DNA from: WTFY01 sp965203725
Lineage (GTDB): Bacteria; Pseudomonadota; Gammaproteobacteria; UBA4575
Assembly (NCBI GenBank): GCA_965203725.1
Contig: CBDBDH010000001.1
Coordinates: 744,001-808,000, forward strand
Length of the DNA stretch: 64,000 nt
Direction: 5' to 3'
Made by a program: the position numbers and the translations under genes. Positions 1-7,831 of this stretch are shown here, in pieces. Position 1 is the first letter of the stretch. Each line of letters begins with the position of its first letter. The notes below the pieces were generated by a model. The model was not told the origin of the DNA. It worked only from the letters and a program-made list of their open reading frames with translations, and searched no databases.

Positions 1-2
1 AG

Positions 3-593
3 AACTACGCCGAGCTGGCCCGCGCCCATGACCTGGCGCTGGTGCCCGACCTGCTCAGGGGCGTGGCACGCATGCCGGGCGGCATGCAGCTCGACGGCAT
101 TCACCCAAGTGCCCTCGCACAGCCGCACATCCTCGACAACGTCTGGCCGCAGCTCAAGGCGCTGGTACTGCAACCCGCCACGGGCGTGGCCCGCGGGCCC
201 GCCTGTGCGAACTGGAATGCCAGAGGCTTTTTCGAGTACGCGGATGCGCTACTGGTGCGCACCTGCCTGAGGGCCGGGGCCAAGGTGAATGTGCGCGATA
301 AGCTGGGCCGCACGCCGCTGCACTGGGCCGCGGGCTACAGCCCGCATCCTGCACTGATCGAGGCACTGATCGAGGCCGGTGCCGACCCCGGGGCGCGGGC
401 GGCCAACGGCGCCACCCCGCTGCACTGGGCGGCCGGTTACAACGATGACCCGGCGATCATCACGGTCCTGCTGGCGGGCGGGGCCGACCTGCACGCCACC
501 GACCGGATCGGGGCGACCGCCCTGCACTGGACCAGCTACAACCCGGCCAACCCGGCGATGGCCACGGCCCTGATGCGCGCCGCCAGGCGATGA
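3..593 (+). CDS. SGNH hydrolase C-terminus fused to ankyrin repeats (5' partial)
   Basis: The frame is open from the left edge, so the N-terminus lies outside the window. The first ~55 visible residues match the end of a TesA-type lysophospholipase/arylesterase: an LVPDLL segment, then block V DGIHPSALAQP carrying the catalytic Asp and His. The usual hydrolase end (WPQLKALVL) continues without a stop into a CANWNARGFF cap and about three ankyrin repeats with TPLHWAAGY signatures. TesA enzymes normally end where the ankyrin part starts, so this is a real or recent gene fusion. The stop overlaps the next start (ATGA), and the next two genes share the same cap and repeat type. The hydrolase assignment rests only on its final block, because Ser block I is not visible. 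Confidence 0.75.
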   Translation, partial: NYAELARAHDLALVPDLLRGVARMPGGMQLDGIHPSALAQPHILDNVWPQLKALVLQPATGVARGPACANWNARGFFEYADALLVRTCLRAGAKVNVRDKLGRTPLHWAAGYSPHPALIEALIEAGADPGARAANGATPLHWAAGYNDDPAIITVLLAGGADLHATDRIGATALHWTSYNPANPAMATALMRAARR

Positions 594-1567
594 TGCTCCC
601 AGCCCGCAGCATGGCCTACGGCCTGCCTGGACCCGCAGCCTCGGTCGTGCTTTTCCTAGTGCTGTGGCTGTCCTCCGGATGCGAGGACGCCCGAGTCGGC
701 GCCGACTGCAGCCAGTGGAACACGAAGGAATTCTTCCGGCAGGCGGGCGCGGCCGAGGTACGCACCTGCCTGCAGGCCGGCGCGAGCCTTGAAGTGCGCA
801 ATTTCTTTGGCGAGAACCCGATCCATGTGGCGGCGATGCACAGTGAAGAGCCTGCGGTCATCGAGGCGCTGGTCGAGGCCGGCGCCAATCCCAACGCACT
901 GGCCGCGGAAGGCACCACGCCCCTGCACGCGGCCGTAGACCTCAACGAGAACCTGGACATCATCACCGCCCTCGCGCAGGCGGGCGCCGACCCCAACCGC
1001 CGCGACCATTACGGCTGGATGCCGCTGCACGTGGCCGTGGTCAACCCGCACGACGCACCCGGGATCACGAAGGCCCTGCTTAGGATCGGCGCGGACCCGC
1101 ATGCGCGCGGCTACTACGGCACCACCGTGCTGCACCGTGCGGCCCGCTATGCCACGCACCCGAAGGCCGTGATCCGTATTCTTTCCAGGGCCGGAGTCGA
1201 CCTGGACGTGCGCACCTCGAACGGCTCCGCGCCGCTGCACTGGGCGGCCACCTATTCCGGTGGCACCGATGCCATCCGTGCGCTGATCAAGGCCGGCGCC
1301 GACCCCAACGCCCAGGACCGCATGGGGGCGACTGCACTGCACAGCGCGATCCGCTTCAACGAGCGCCCCAAGGCCGTGGTCGCCACCCTGATCGAGCTCG
1401 GCACCGATCCGAGCCTGCGCAACCTGACCGGACAGACGCCCTGGGAGTACGTGCAGATGTACGACCCGATGGAGAATACCGGCTCCTGGAAGGCCCTGCG
1501 GGACGGTTACCTGCAGGCGATGGGACGTGCCTCCGACCCGGAGCCCGCCTGGGGTCCCCCGAATTGA
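590..1567 (+). CDS. Ankyrin-repeat lipoprotein
   Basis: This 325-residue protein has an N-terminal hydrophobic segment ending in an LSSGC lipobox near residue 31, so it is probably a lipoprotein. A cap resembling the preceding gene follows (C-x2-WN-x3-FF, then VRTCL-AGA), then about seven ankyrin repeats of ~34 residues with PLHxA and AGADPN signatures. The turn between repeat helices is longer than canonical (N-x2-P style). Ankyrin repeats bind proteins; no enzymatic domain is visible. The start codon overlaps the upstream stop, suggesting translational coupling. The partner is unknown. Confidence 0.8.
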   Translation: MMLPARSMAYGLPGPAASVVLFLVLWLSSGCEDARVGADCSQWNTKEFFRQAGAAEVRTCLQAGASLEVRNFFGENPIHVAAMHSEEPAVIEALVEAGANPNALAAEGTTPLHAAVDLNENLDIITALAQAGADPNRRDHYGWMPLHVAVVNPHDAPGITKALLRIGADPHARGYYGTTVLHRAARYATHPKAVIRILSRAGVDLDVRTSNGSAPLHWAATYSGGTDAIRALIKAGADPNAQDRMGATALHSAIRFNERPKAVVATLIELGTDPSLRNLTGQTPWEYVQMYDPMENTGSWKALRDGYLQAMGRASDPEPAWGPPN

Positions 1568-1649
1568 TCGCTTTTTAACCGATCTGCTTGCATCAGGTCT
1601 GCCGAGGGGCCATCATTGGAGTCCCATAGCCCGGAATTAGAACCATAAT

Positions 1650-2342
1650 ATGAACCGGTTCCGCAGCCTATTGGCGGCCTGCCTCTGCCTGGCGGCGGCC
1701 AGCCAGGTCACCCTGGGGGCCCAGTGCACCCACTGGAACTCCGAGCAGTTCTTTGAGCGTGCCACCGTGGATGCGGTGCGTGCCTGCCTCGCCGAGGGCG
1801 CCGACCCGAACGACCGCGACGAGTACGGCATCACGCCGCTGCATCGAACGGCTGGGCTCAACAGCGACGCCGCCGTGACCGCGGCGCTGCTGGAGGCCGG
1901 TGCGGACCCGATGGCGCGCATGCACGAGTACGACTGGACCCCGCTGCACGTGGCCGCCATGAATGATGACAACCCGGTTGGGGTGGTCACGGCCCTGATG
2001 CGTGCCGGTGCGGACCCGAACGCGAAGGCCGTCGATGGGCTGACACCCCTGCACATGGCCGCCGGCATGAACGCCAACCCCGAGAGTATCCATACCCTGC
2101 TGGGGATCGGCGCGCGCCTGGATGCGAAGGGCTCCAACGGGCTGACGCCCCTGCACATGGCCGCGCGCCTCAACAAGAATCCTGCCGTGGTCGCGGCCCT
2201 GCTGGGTGCCGGGGCCGATCCGAACGCACGTGACCGAGAGCACAGGACGGCGTGGGACTACGCCAAGCACAACCGCGCCCTGCGCGGCACCGAGGTCGGC
2301 AAGCAGCTGAAGATGCACGTCTCCAAGGCTGCTGTGCAGTAA
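1650..2342 (+). CDS. Secreted ankyrin-repeat protein
   Basis: This 230-residue protein starts with a cleavable signal peptide (MNRFRSLLAACLCLAAA, likely cut after LGA). The shared cap follows, with CTHWNSEQFF and VRACLAEGA, then about five ankyrin repeats with TPLHxA and GADPN motifs. It is the third member of a tandem paralogous set on this strand. The lack of a lipobox suggests it is soluble in the periplasm, in contrast to the previous lipoprotein. An 82-bp gap separates the two. The short cap with two cysteines is common to all three and may form a disulfide, which is inference. Confidence 0.8.
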   Translation: MNRFRSLLAACLCLAAASQVTLGAQCTHWNSEQFFERATVDAVRACLAEGADPNDRDEYGITPLHRTAGLNSDAAVTAALLEAGADPMARMHEYDWTPLHVAAMNDDNPVGVVTALMRAGADPNAKAVDGLTPLHMAAGMNANPESIHTLLGIGARLDAKGSNGLTPLHMAARLNKNPAVVAALLGAGADPNARDREHRTAWDYAKHNRALRGTEVGKQLKMHVSKAAVQ

Positions 2343-2357
2343 GGAGAGACAGGCGCG

Positions 2358-2651
2358 CTAGATGATCACCTCGCCAAGCAGCGGCGAGGCATAGTAGCGC
2401 AGCCAGTGCGTGATGTCCGGGTCACCGACACCCTCCCACTGGCACACCACCCGGATGACGTACAGGAAATCCCCTTCCTTGATGAACGGCTGGAACTCGG
2501 CGTAGACCTCGTAGACCTCGCGTTGCGCGTAGATGAGGTAGGCGTGTTCCGAGATCTTGGTGTGCGGCTCGAACGTTTTGATCAACTCCACCAGCGGCTC
2601 GCGGTTGGCCACGTTCTGCGGACTCAGCTTGAAGATCACCATGTAGGACAT
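2358..2651 (-). CDS. Small Cas2/SinR-fold-like protein
   Basis: The product has 97 residues and no signal peptide. It begins MSYMVIFKL, continues through a helix (PLVELIKTF), a strand (HAYLIYA), a second helix and a strand ending GDFLYVIRV. This beta-alpha-beta-beta-alpha-beta layout and the closing D-x-L-x-V-x-R/V pattern recall the ferredoxin-like fold of Cas2 and of the SinR/VapD relatives. The family call is my pattern match, not a proven assignment. No CRISPR array or cas1 is nearby. It converges with the ankyrin gene (15-bp gap). Confidence 0.55.
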   Translation of the reverse strand: MSYMVIFKLSPQNVANREPLVELIKTFEPHTKISEHAYLIYAQREVYEVYAEFQPFIKEGDFLYVIRVVCQWEGVGDPDITHWLRYYASPLLGEVII

Positions 2652-3008
2652 TGCACCTCTCCCCGGGATGTCAGTTAACGGCGGTCAGCACTTCTTTAAC
2701 GCCAGGGCAGAACCCTTTTGCGCGAAGTGGATGCGAGAACAATTCTAGCAAGCACTTGGACACACTGTCATGCCAGCAATGACTTAGACGGCATCCCAGT
2801 TTTTAATAGGCTCAGCGGTCCCTTATAGCTTGAATTATGTGAGTTCTCGCCAAGAAATTTTTTCAATTTGCTGTTTATAAGTTCTGGATATTCTTGGGGC
2901 ATCTGGGGAAAGATCAAAGATTTCAGGCTTGTATACTTTTTACAATTTCTTGTGTTGCGAGCCTAGCATCCATACAACATATGGTGTATAAATTATAGAC
3001 AATAAAAA
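2652..3008. other. AT-rich intergenic stretch without a gene
   Basis: Base composition drops sharply relative to the flanking ankyrin genes and no credible reading frame is visible on either strand. The stretch ends in the minus-strand terminator. Such AT-rich spacers beside a tRNA often mark accessory DNA boundaries, but I see no integrase or direct repeat here. Confidence 0.5.
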
Positions 3009-3037
3009 GGCCCATAGAGGGATTACCTCTACGGGCC
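3009..3037 (-). terminator. Rho-independent terminator, minus strand
   Basis: A 12-bp stem (GGCCCATAGAGG with CCTCTACGGGCC, one G-T pair) and a 5-nt loop are flanked on the left by AATAAAAA. Read on the minus strand, this is a stem followed by a T-run. No minus-strand gene is recognisable immediately upstream, so its transcript is unknown. Confidence 0.6.
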
Positions 3038-3134
3038 CGAAAACCGCGCAAATTTCGTAAAAAGGGGCGCGGAATAGTCTTTATTTTAGAACTTTTCCTT
3101 CCCTCTATACAAGCTATTGCGCGTTAGTCACTAT

Positions 3135-3207
3135 GTCCAGGTGGCAGAATGGTTATGCACCGCGTTAGCAACGCCGGACGATGCAGGTTCAATTCCTGCC
3201 CTGGACT
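3135..3207 (+). tRNA. tRNA-Cys-like gene with abnormal anticodon arm
   Basis: The acceptor stem GTCCAGG/CCTGGAC is perfect. The D-arm (GCAGAATGGTTATGC) and the discriminator T look like bacterial tRNA-Cys, and the T-arm GCAGG-TTCAATT-CCTGC is intact. The anticodon region differs: a seven-base loop TTAGCAA would read AGC (an Ala anticodon), whereas tRNA-Cys has TTGCAAA with GCA. The stem has an extra C on its 3' side and the variable loop is 5-6 bases. The gene-encoded 3' end is CTA rather than CCA. It may be a decayed or divergent tRNA-Cys; function is uncertain. Confidence 0.6.
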
Positions 3208-3461
3208 CTAGTGATCCTTGGTTAATGTTCTGGGTGTCAGTTTGTTGATGGATTGTAATGCAAGGTAAACTGCCAACCACTCGCTGCGCGGGGGCCTTCG
3301 CTAGGGTATCACCCATTCTGCTATATCGCTATCGTATTTTTCTAATTTAAGGATAGGTTTTACTTATTTATCAGCTGTCAAGCCCAATCATTCCGAATAT
3401 TTTTATCCGAGTCATTGCTAAAGCTCAGGCGAGACTAGCGATTAAGTTGCCTGTCATCTGA

Positions 3462-3959
3462 CTCACACCATCACAGGTACTTCTTGAAACTGCGCGCGGT
3501 GAGCGCCATGACCCGGAGGCCCGCGAATTCGGCGCCGGGGTGCGCTTTTCCGGCGAGAGCGGCATCCACACCCTGTGCCCGCTGATTTCCTGGGTGCAGG
3601 CAGGCGCCTGGCGCGAGACGTGCCAGGAGTTCGTGCCGGACTACGACACCGAACTGCTGCCCTGCCCGGTACGCTGTTCCAGCCGCACCTTCGTGCTGCG
3701 GGTCGCCGGCGTCAGCATGGAGCCCGACTTCCACGAGGGAGACCTCGTCTTTGTCGACCCCGAGGTGGTGGCAAGCCACGGCAAGTACGTGGTCGTGCTG
3801 CTCAATTCCACCAACGAGACGACCTTCAAGCAACTGGTCGTAGAGGGCGAGCGCAAGTACCTGAGGGCGTTGAATCCGGCCTGGTCGGAACGCATCATCG
3901 AGGTCGATTCCGATGCCACCATCTGCGGCGTCGTAGTGTTCAAGGGCATGGTGGTCTGA
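3462..3959 (+). pseudogene. Decapitated S24 (LexA/CI-like) repressor
   Basis: The frame is open from 3462, and the only plausible start is GTG at 3540 (139 residues). The sequence is the C-terminal peptidase S24 domain: PLISWVQAGAW contains the Ala-Gly autocleavage site, GVSMEP carries the nucleophile Ser, and TTFKQL carries the catalytic Lys. The helix-turn-helix DNA-binding half found in CI-like repressors is missing. No good ribosome-binding site precedes the GTG. I read it as a remnant of a prophage or mobile-element regulator. A very short S24-only protein is the alternative. Confidence 0.65.
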
Positions 3960-4106
3960 GAATGATCCAGGTGATGGCTCAATTCCTTTACGCAACAGCA
4001 AAAGCACCTTTGACAACACCCATGTTGCCGCTACCCACGATTATCGTAGAAACAAGTCTCTTCTACCTTCCGACCAAGTCGCCCACGCCCTGAGCCAGTC
4101 CTTGCA

Positions 4107-4955
4107 TTACGCTGCAATTTCAATCAAGTGGTGGGCAGCTTCTACCGATGAATTCGACGTGTACAGGCTGATATCACGCTTGGAGGCTTCATGAGTCAAT
4201 TCACCTACAAATTCACTGACTTCAGCAGAACCGCTGTTTTCCTCCGGGATCCTCAAAAGCAATTCACACAAGGCCGGCTTAAACAATGCATCTCCATCCC
4301 GCAGCCGGTCGAGTTGCCATAACTTGCTCTGTGCTCGCACAAGGGCATGCTGAAAACTTCCGCTTTCAGAAATCGCATCAAACTGAGCAGCATACTTTTC
4401 GGAGATGAAATCGAACTTGAAGGGAACGCCGGAACCATGGATCTGGAACTTGCGCTGAAAGCAATCATCAAAGTCATGCCTGTTCATTTGAACGGCTTCG
4501 ATAATTTGTTTTCTCCAGTCTTCAGGCGCTGACAGTTCGGACCTTTTTGCGGTCTTCATCTTCTCGGTATTGAAAGCGACACTGAAGGATGAGCTGTGCA
4601 TGGCCGACACCAGTAATCCGTCATCGATATTCTTGGCCAAGGTTGTTTTCTCATTGCCTAGGTAGAACCCCTCCAATGGTGGGGTCCATTTGGAGGACAG
4701 CGGATTCATAGAATAGAATTTTTCTGCAGCATCTATACAGAATTGCAAGGCTCCCCCGATGCGCTTGCCAAACTCTTCGCCGTAAATCTTTTTGAGTTTT
4801 TGCACGGGAAGCAGCTTGGCTACTATCAACGATAGGTCTTCTCCTTTCACAACCATCCCAACCGAAATCCTTTCACCGGAGTGTGGAATGGGCTCCACCT
4901 GAATACTTCGCCAGGAAAGTCCGTATTTTGGGGGTATTGGATATTGGGATTTCAT
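4107..4955 (-). CDS. Partner protein of HipA-like kinase (DUF3037-like?)
   Basis: The 282-residue protein has no signal peptide or membrane segment. Near the N-terminus, IPHSGERISVGMVVKG resembles the G-E-x-x-x-V-G-V signature of DUF3037-type proteins that accompany HipA-like kinases; I infer rather than prove this. The rest is mixed alpha/beta with no catalytic motif I recognise. Its start overlaps the stop of the kinase-like gene by four bases (ATGA), so the two are co-translated and probably act together. Base composition is lower in GC than the chromosome around it, consistent with acquired DNA. Confidence 0.6.
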   Translation of the reverse strand: MKSQYPIPPKYGLSWRSIQVEPIPHSGERISVGMVVKGEDLSLIVAKLLPVQKLKKIYGEEFGKRIGGALQFCIDAAEKFYSMNPLSSKWTPPLEGFYLGNEKTTLAKNIDDGLLVSAMHSSSFSVAFNTEKMKTAKRSELSAPEDWRKQIIEAVQMNRHDFDDCFQRKFQIHGSGVPFKFDFISEKYAAQFDAISESGSFQHALVRAQSKLWQLDRLRDGDALFKPALCELLLRIPEENSGSAEVSEFVGELTHEASKRDISLYTSNSSVEAAHHLIEIAA

Positions 4956-5761
4956 GTTTCCTCCTCAGATTTACCAAACGGAGCCCTACGGTCCTCCAGG
5001 TTCAAATACTTTTGCTGAATTCCTAAATTGGTGGTTATGATGGCGTGCATTGCAGGTAGCCTTTTTCTCAGAAAATTGATGTAGCGCGCATAGTAGATTT
5101 CACTGCCGGGTAAATTATCCATCCTGAGCAATTCCACAACCTTGTCCCAATCGATTTTCCTGTATTGGTCCACTCGCCTCATGGCATCGTCTCGCAATCT
5201 CCACAACTCAAACTCGGATTTCGATTGCGACAACACGCGCAACAGTGAAGAGTTAGCGGGAGTCTCCGGTGAAGCATAATTTGGCAATGCCTCATCATGG
5301 TCGATTAGCCAATAGACTTTAGTAATGTCGTATCGCACGTTTTTCGGAAGCCGATCACGGTTAAAAATCCACTCATCAAATACGGCACAATCTGTCAAAT
5401 ATGGTTCCTTCCAATCGTTAACCAGATTGTCCAGTTCAGCGTTTTGAATGGCAAAAGTTTGACAATCATTTCTCAAGCCAAATGCAACATTGTGCTCGTT
5501 GCTCATTCCCTGGCCATCCACGTAGGAAGAATCGATGATTACGTAATATGCCTGGGTGATTGGTAACCCCAGCAAACGAGCCAAGGTTGCGCAAAGCGCT
5601 TCCCTTGCAATATCTTCGATATTGAGAAGTTTCAAGTAAGCCTGTGTGCGTTCCTTGTCTGTACAGATATCTGCCAAATAGGTCCTGCGTTTTCGAGATT
5701 CCTGCGGTTCGATAGGCGGAACTGCAACACCGAGTTGAATATTTGCATCGTTAAGTAGCAT
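4952..5761 (-). CDS. HipA-like kinase domain protein
   Basis: This 269-residue protein shows scattered HipA-type kinase signatures: REALCATLARLLGLPI (about residues 53-68), DEWIFNRDRLPKNVR (129-143), which has the N-x-D-R-x-x-N catalytic-loop pattern, and WLIDHDEAL (151-159), which has the metal-binding Asp. It is shorter than true HipA and lacks the N-terminal HipA subdomain, matching the stand-alone HipA_2-type kinases. It is the first gene of a two-gene unit with the 282-residue partner. A palindrome lies ~85 bp upstream. Its target is unknown; a toxin or stress-kinase role is inference. Confidence 0.65.
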   Translation of the reverse strand: MLLNDANIQLGVAVPPIEPQESRKRRTYLADICTDKERTQAYLKLLNIEDIAREALCATLARLLGLPITQAYYVIIDSSYVDGQGMSNEHNVAFGLRNDCQTFAIQNAELDNLVNDWKEPYLTDCAVFDEWIFNRDRLPKNVRYDITKVYWLIDHDEALPNYASPETPANSSLLRVLSQSKSEFELWRLRDDAMRRVDQYRKIDWDKVVELLRMDNLPGSEIYYARYINFLRKRLPAMHAIITTNLGIQQKYLNLEDRRAPFGKSEEET

Positions 5762-5841
5762 GAGCTTTTATGATATGCAGGATCAGGGCGATCAACTTGA
5801 AAGCCAACCTCGCTTCAAAAGTCTAGTCAATGCACCTAGGC

Positions 5842-5865
5842 TGTCAATGCACAGATCTGTGCATT
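5842..5865 (-). promoter_or_regulatory. Palindromic operator with overlapping -35
   Basis: AATGCACAGATCTGTGCATT (5846-5865) is a perfect 20-bp palindrome. The half-element TCAATGCAC is repeated just to its left. On the minus strand it overlaps a TTGACA box (5842-5847), and no strong -10 is visible. The position upstream of the kinase-like gene suggests autoregulation, but neither gene product has a clear DNA-binding domain. Confidence 0.5.
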
Positions 5866-5972
5866 TAAAGTGGAAATTCTGTTGATAAAATTTGTGCTGC
5901 ATAGGCTGAATACCTACCTCAAGAATTAATCGGGGGATAGCCTTGTTCACTACAGGCGATACGAATCCTCTG

Positions 5973-7193
5973 CTATGCCATCGGGATGGTTTTAATGTGT
6001 GAGTCGATGGCGTCTATCACATCGCGCATCAAGGGCAGGTGTTTCTTTTCCGCCTGCCAGTACTGATGAAATAAGGCAACCGTCTCCCTGGCCGTATCCA
6101 ACACCGGCTTTTCTGGCAAGTGCGCTTTCGCAGCAAGATGCGATAACTCATCCTCTGTGAACTGATCAAAGCGCTTGGTGCGGCTGACCTTCAGTGCGGC
6201 CTGGTCATAGGGAAGGTAGGCGATCGTCGAAACAAAGTCATAGGCAGGTGCCAGGGCCGCGCGGCGCTGGTCCGGATAAATCAGCGACCAGTTCTTGAGA
6301 TGCATGTCGCCATTGCCGACCAGCGTGTTAAACGTCAGGCGCCGAATGAACTCGACAATATCAGTCTGGCTTCCTTCAGCACCAATGACTCTGGCAATAC
6401 TGCGAGCATTGCCTTTGTCATACTTGGCTTCAGGGTAAACACCGAAGATTTGCGCGAAGTCTTCGATGTGTTCAGCGCTGCCATCTGGAAGCCGATCAAA
6501 GCGCTCGATAGCAAGTGCCTTCCCTGTAAGTGCCTGAGCCTCTTCGGGCAGGTTAGCAATCGAATCAGTATCAACAAGATCCAGCGCTGGCACATCCATG
6601 CCCATCAGCCGTGCTAGCGTCATCATTGAGTACTCGTTCTCGGGCACACCATCAAACTCAAGTGATGGCAGTTTGATGATCCAAGAGCCACCAACGCCTT
6701 GAGCCGGAATGGTCAGTCCCGAGCGCGTATTCCCTAATGCCGAGAATTTGAGTTGTACACCAGCGAGTGAAAACCGTAGCACATGGGCGGGGCTGCCCTG
6801 TTCATCATGGTCGCCATCATAATCAGCATCAGGTGGCCAAGATTCGCCATCAGCCGGCCTAATCGTAATCGCGCCAGGCAAATCACGCCCCAGCACCCAA
6901 AGCAGGAAAAACTCACGCGCAGGATTAACTCCAGCACGTTTTGCCAGATAAGTGCGCAGATATCCTTCGGGCAATAGATTGGAAAAGAAAGGCATTACCT
7001 TTGTCTGAATTGGCCTGAATTCAGTGATCAGTTCTCCAAGTTGGTCCTTGAAGTTAAGTCCAAGCACAGGTCGGCTTTCATCCATGATGTAGTCGTTATT
7101 AAACGCAAAAAGCGTGCGGTCACCCCCTACGCGGGTCAACGTGCCGACAGGCACGTCATAGAGTAGAACATCAAGGACAGTGACATTAGCCAT
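5973..7193 (-). CDS. hipA: HipA-type serine/threonine kinase toxin
   Basis: The ~406-residue product is a full-length HipA. It has an N-terminal HipA subdomain (LLYDVPVGTL), the SLAGVQLKFSA nucleotide-loop motif, WIIKLPSLEFDGVPENEY, the catalytic-loop motif NTLVGNGDMHLKNW (Asp, His, Lys, Asn) and the metal-binding LAPAYDFVST. HipA kinases inhibit translation by phosphorylating targets such as glutamyl-tRNA synthetase and are neutralised by HipB. I chose ATG 7193 (7196 is equally possible), because longer starts run far into hipB. It overlaps the hipB stop by about eight bases, so the two are coupled. Confidence 0.88.
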   Translation of the reverse strand: MANVTVLDVLLYDVPVGTLTRVGGDRTLFAFNNDYIMDESRPVLGLNFKDQLGELITEFRPIQTKVMPFFSNLLPEGYLRTYLAKRAGVNPAREFFLLWVLGRDLPGAITIRPADGESWPPDADYDGDHDEQGSPAHVLRFSLAGVQLKFSALGNTRSGLTIPAQGVGGSWIIKLPSLEFDGVPENEYSMMTLARLMGMDVPALDLVDTDSIANLPEEAQALTGKALAIERFDRLPDGSAEHIEDFAQIFGVYPEAKYDKGNARSIARVIGAEGSQTDIVEFIRRLTFNTLVGNGDMHLKNWSLIYPDQRRAALAPAYDFVSTIAYLPYDQAALKVSRTKRFDQFTEDELSHLAAKAHLPEKPVLDTARETVALFHQYWQAEKKHLPLMRDVIDAIDSHIKTIPMA

Positions 7194-7785
7194 CATCGTC
7201 CTCATCCAAACTATAGGCAGGCCATACGGTCTTCGTCTCACTCAACTCCCTTGCTGCATGGGCAAGCTCATTACGTATATTGTTAATTCGCGCAAGCGAT
7301 TTCCTCAGCGAATCGCTGCCTGCCATCCTGTACGAGAACTCCTTCACTGCGTCCGCAGCAGACTGCATCTCTCCGAGGCTCGACTCCTGAATTGAGAAAT
7401 TAACCAGTTCGCGAGTACTGCGCTGAAGCTGGGCTAGCTCGGGCATGGTCGGGCGCGCCTGTATAAGGTCAGCCACACTGTCCTGAAGTCGTGTCAGCTC
7501 TTTGGGTACCAGGTGTTGTGCACGCTTATCTACATTACCTCCTGTGCTACGCACGATTGCCTGGACGGCATAAACGCTTTTGCGAGGCACAAGCATCACT
7601 TCCAAATCAAGGGCACGGGCCAAATCAGTAAGGCTTGATGCCCGCAGGTCGACCGCGCCTCTTTCGATTTTTGAGATATGACTTTGGGGTACACCAACCT
7701 TGGCGCTGAGTGCACGCTGGCTGAGTACTTGGGTCTCACGGGCATGCTTGAGCGTCTGGGTAATTTGTTCTGTTGCATATGTCAT
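7186..7785 (-). CDS. hipB: HipB-type XRE antitoxin with C-terminal extension
   Basis: Residues ~8-65 form an XRE helix-turn-helix (TLKHARETQVLSQRALSAKV, then VPQSHISKIERG). Most HipB proteins are ~90 residues, but this one has 199, with a helical extension and an acidic tail (SLDEDDDG). It should bind the palindrome upstream and neutralise the co-encoded HipA kinase. The gene precedes and overlaps hipA, the canonical order. The role of the extension is unknown. Confidence 0.8.
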   Translation of the reverse strand: MTYATEQITQTLKHARETQVLSQRALSAKVGVPQSHISKIERGAVDLRASSLTDLARALDLEVMLVPRKSVYAVQAIVRSTGGNVDKRAQHLVPKELTRLQDSVADLIQARPTMPELAQLQRSTRELVNFSIQESSLGEMQSAADAVKEFSYRMAGSDSLRKSLARINNIRNELAHAARELSETKTVWPAYSLDEDDDG

Positions 7786-7815
7786 ATTGATACCTCATTC
7801 TATATCTTGTACTTA

Positions 7816-7831
7816 TTCTAATATATTAGAA
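7816..7831. promoter_or_regulatory. Operator palindrome upstream of hipB
   Basis: TTCTAATATATTAGAA is a perfect 16-bp palindrome, 31-46 bp upstream of the hipB start in an AT-rich promoter region. The position is as expected for HipB autoregulation. Confidence 0.6.

Noticed and set aside
2358..2651. CRISPR-Cas locus around the Cas2-like gene
   Set aside because: No repeat array, cas1 or other cas gene in the window.
3131..3316. 61-codon minus-strand frame across the tRNA-like gene
   Set aside because: It is the antisense of the tRNA; its GIEPASS-like peptide is the well-known artefact of translating tRNA complements.
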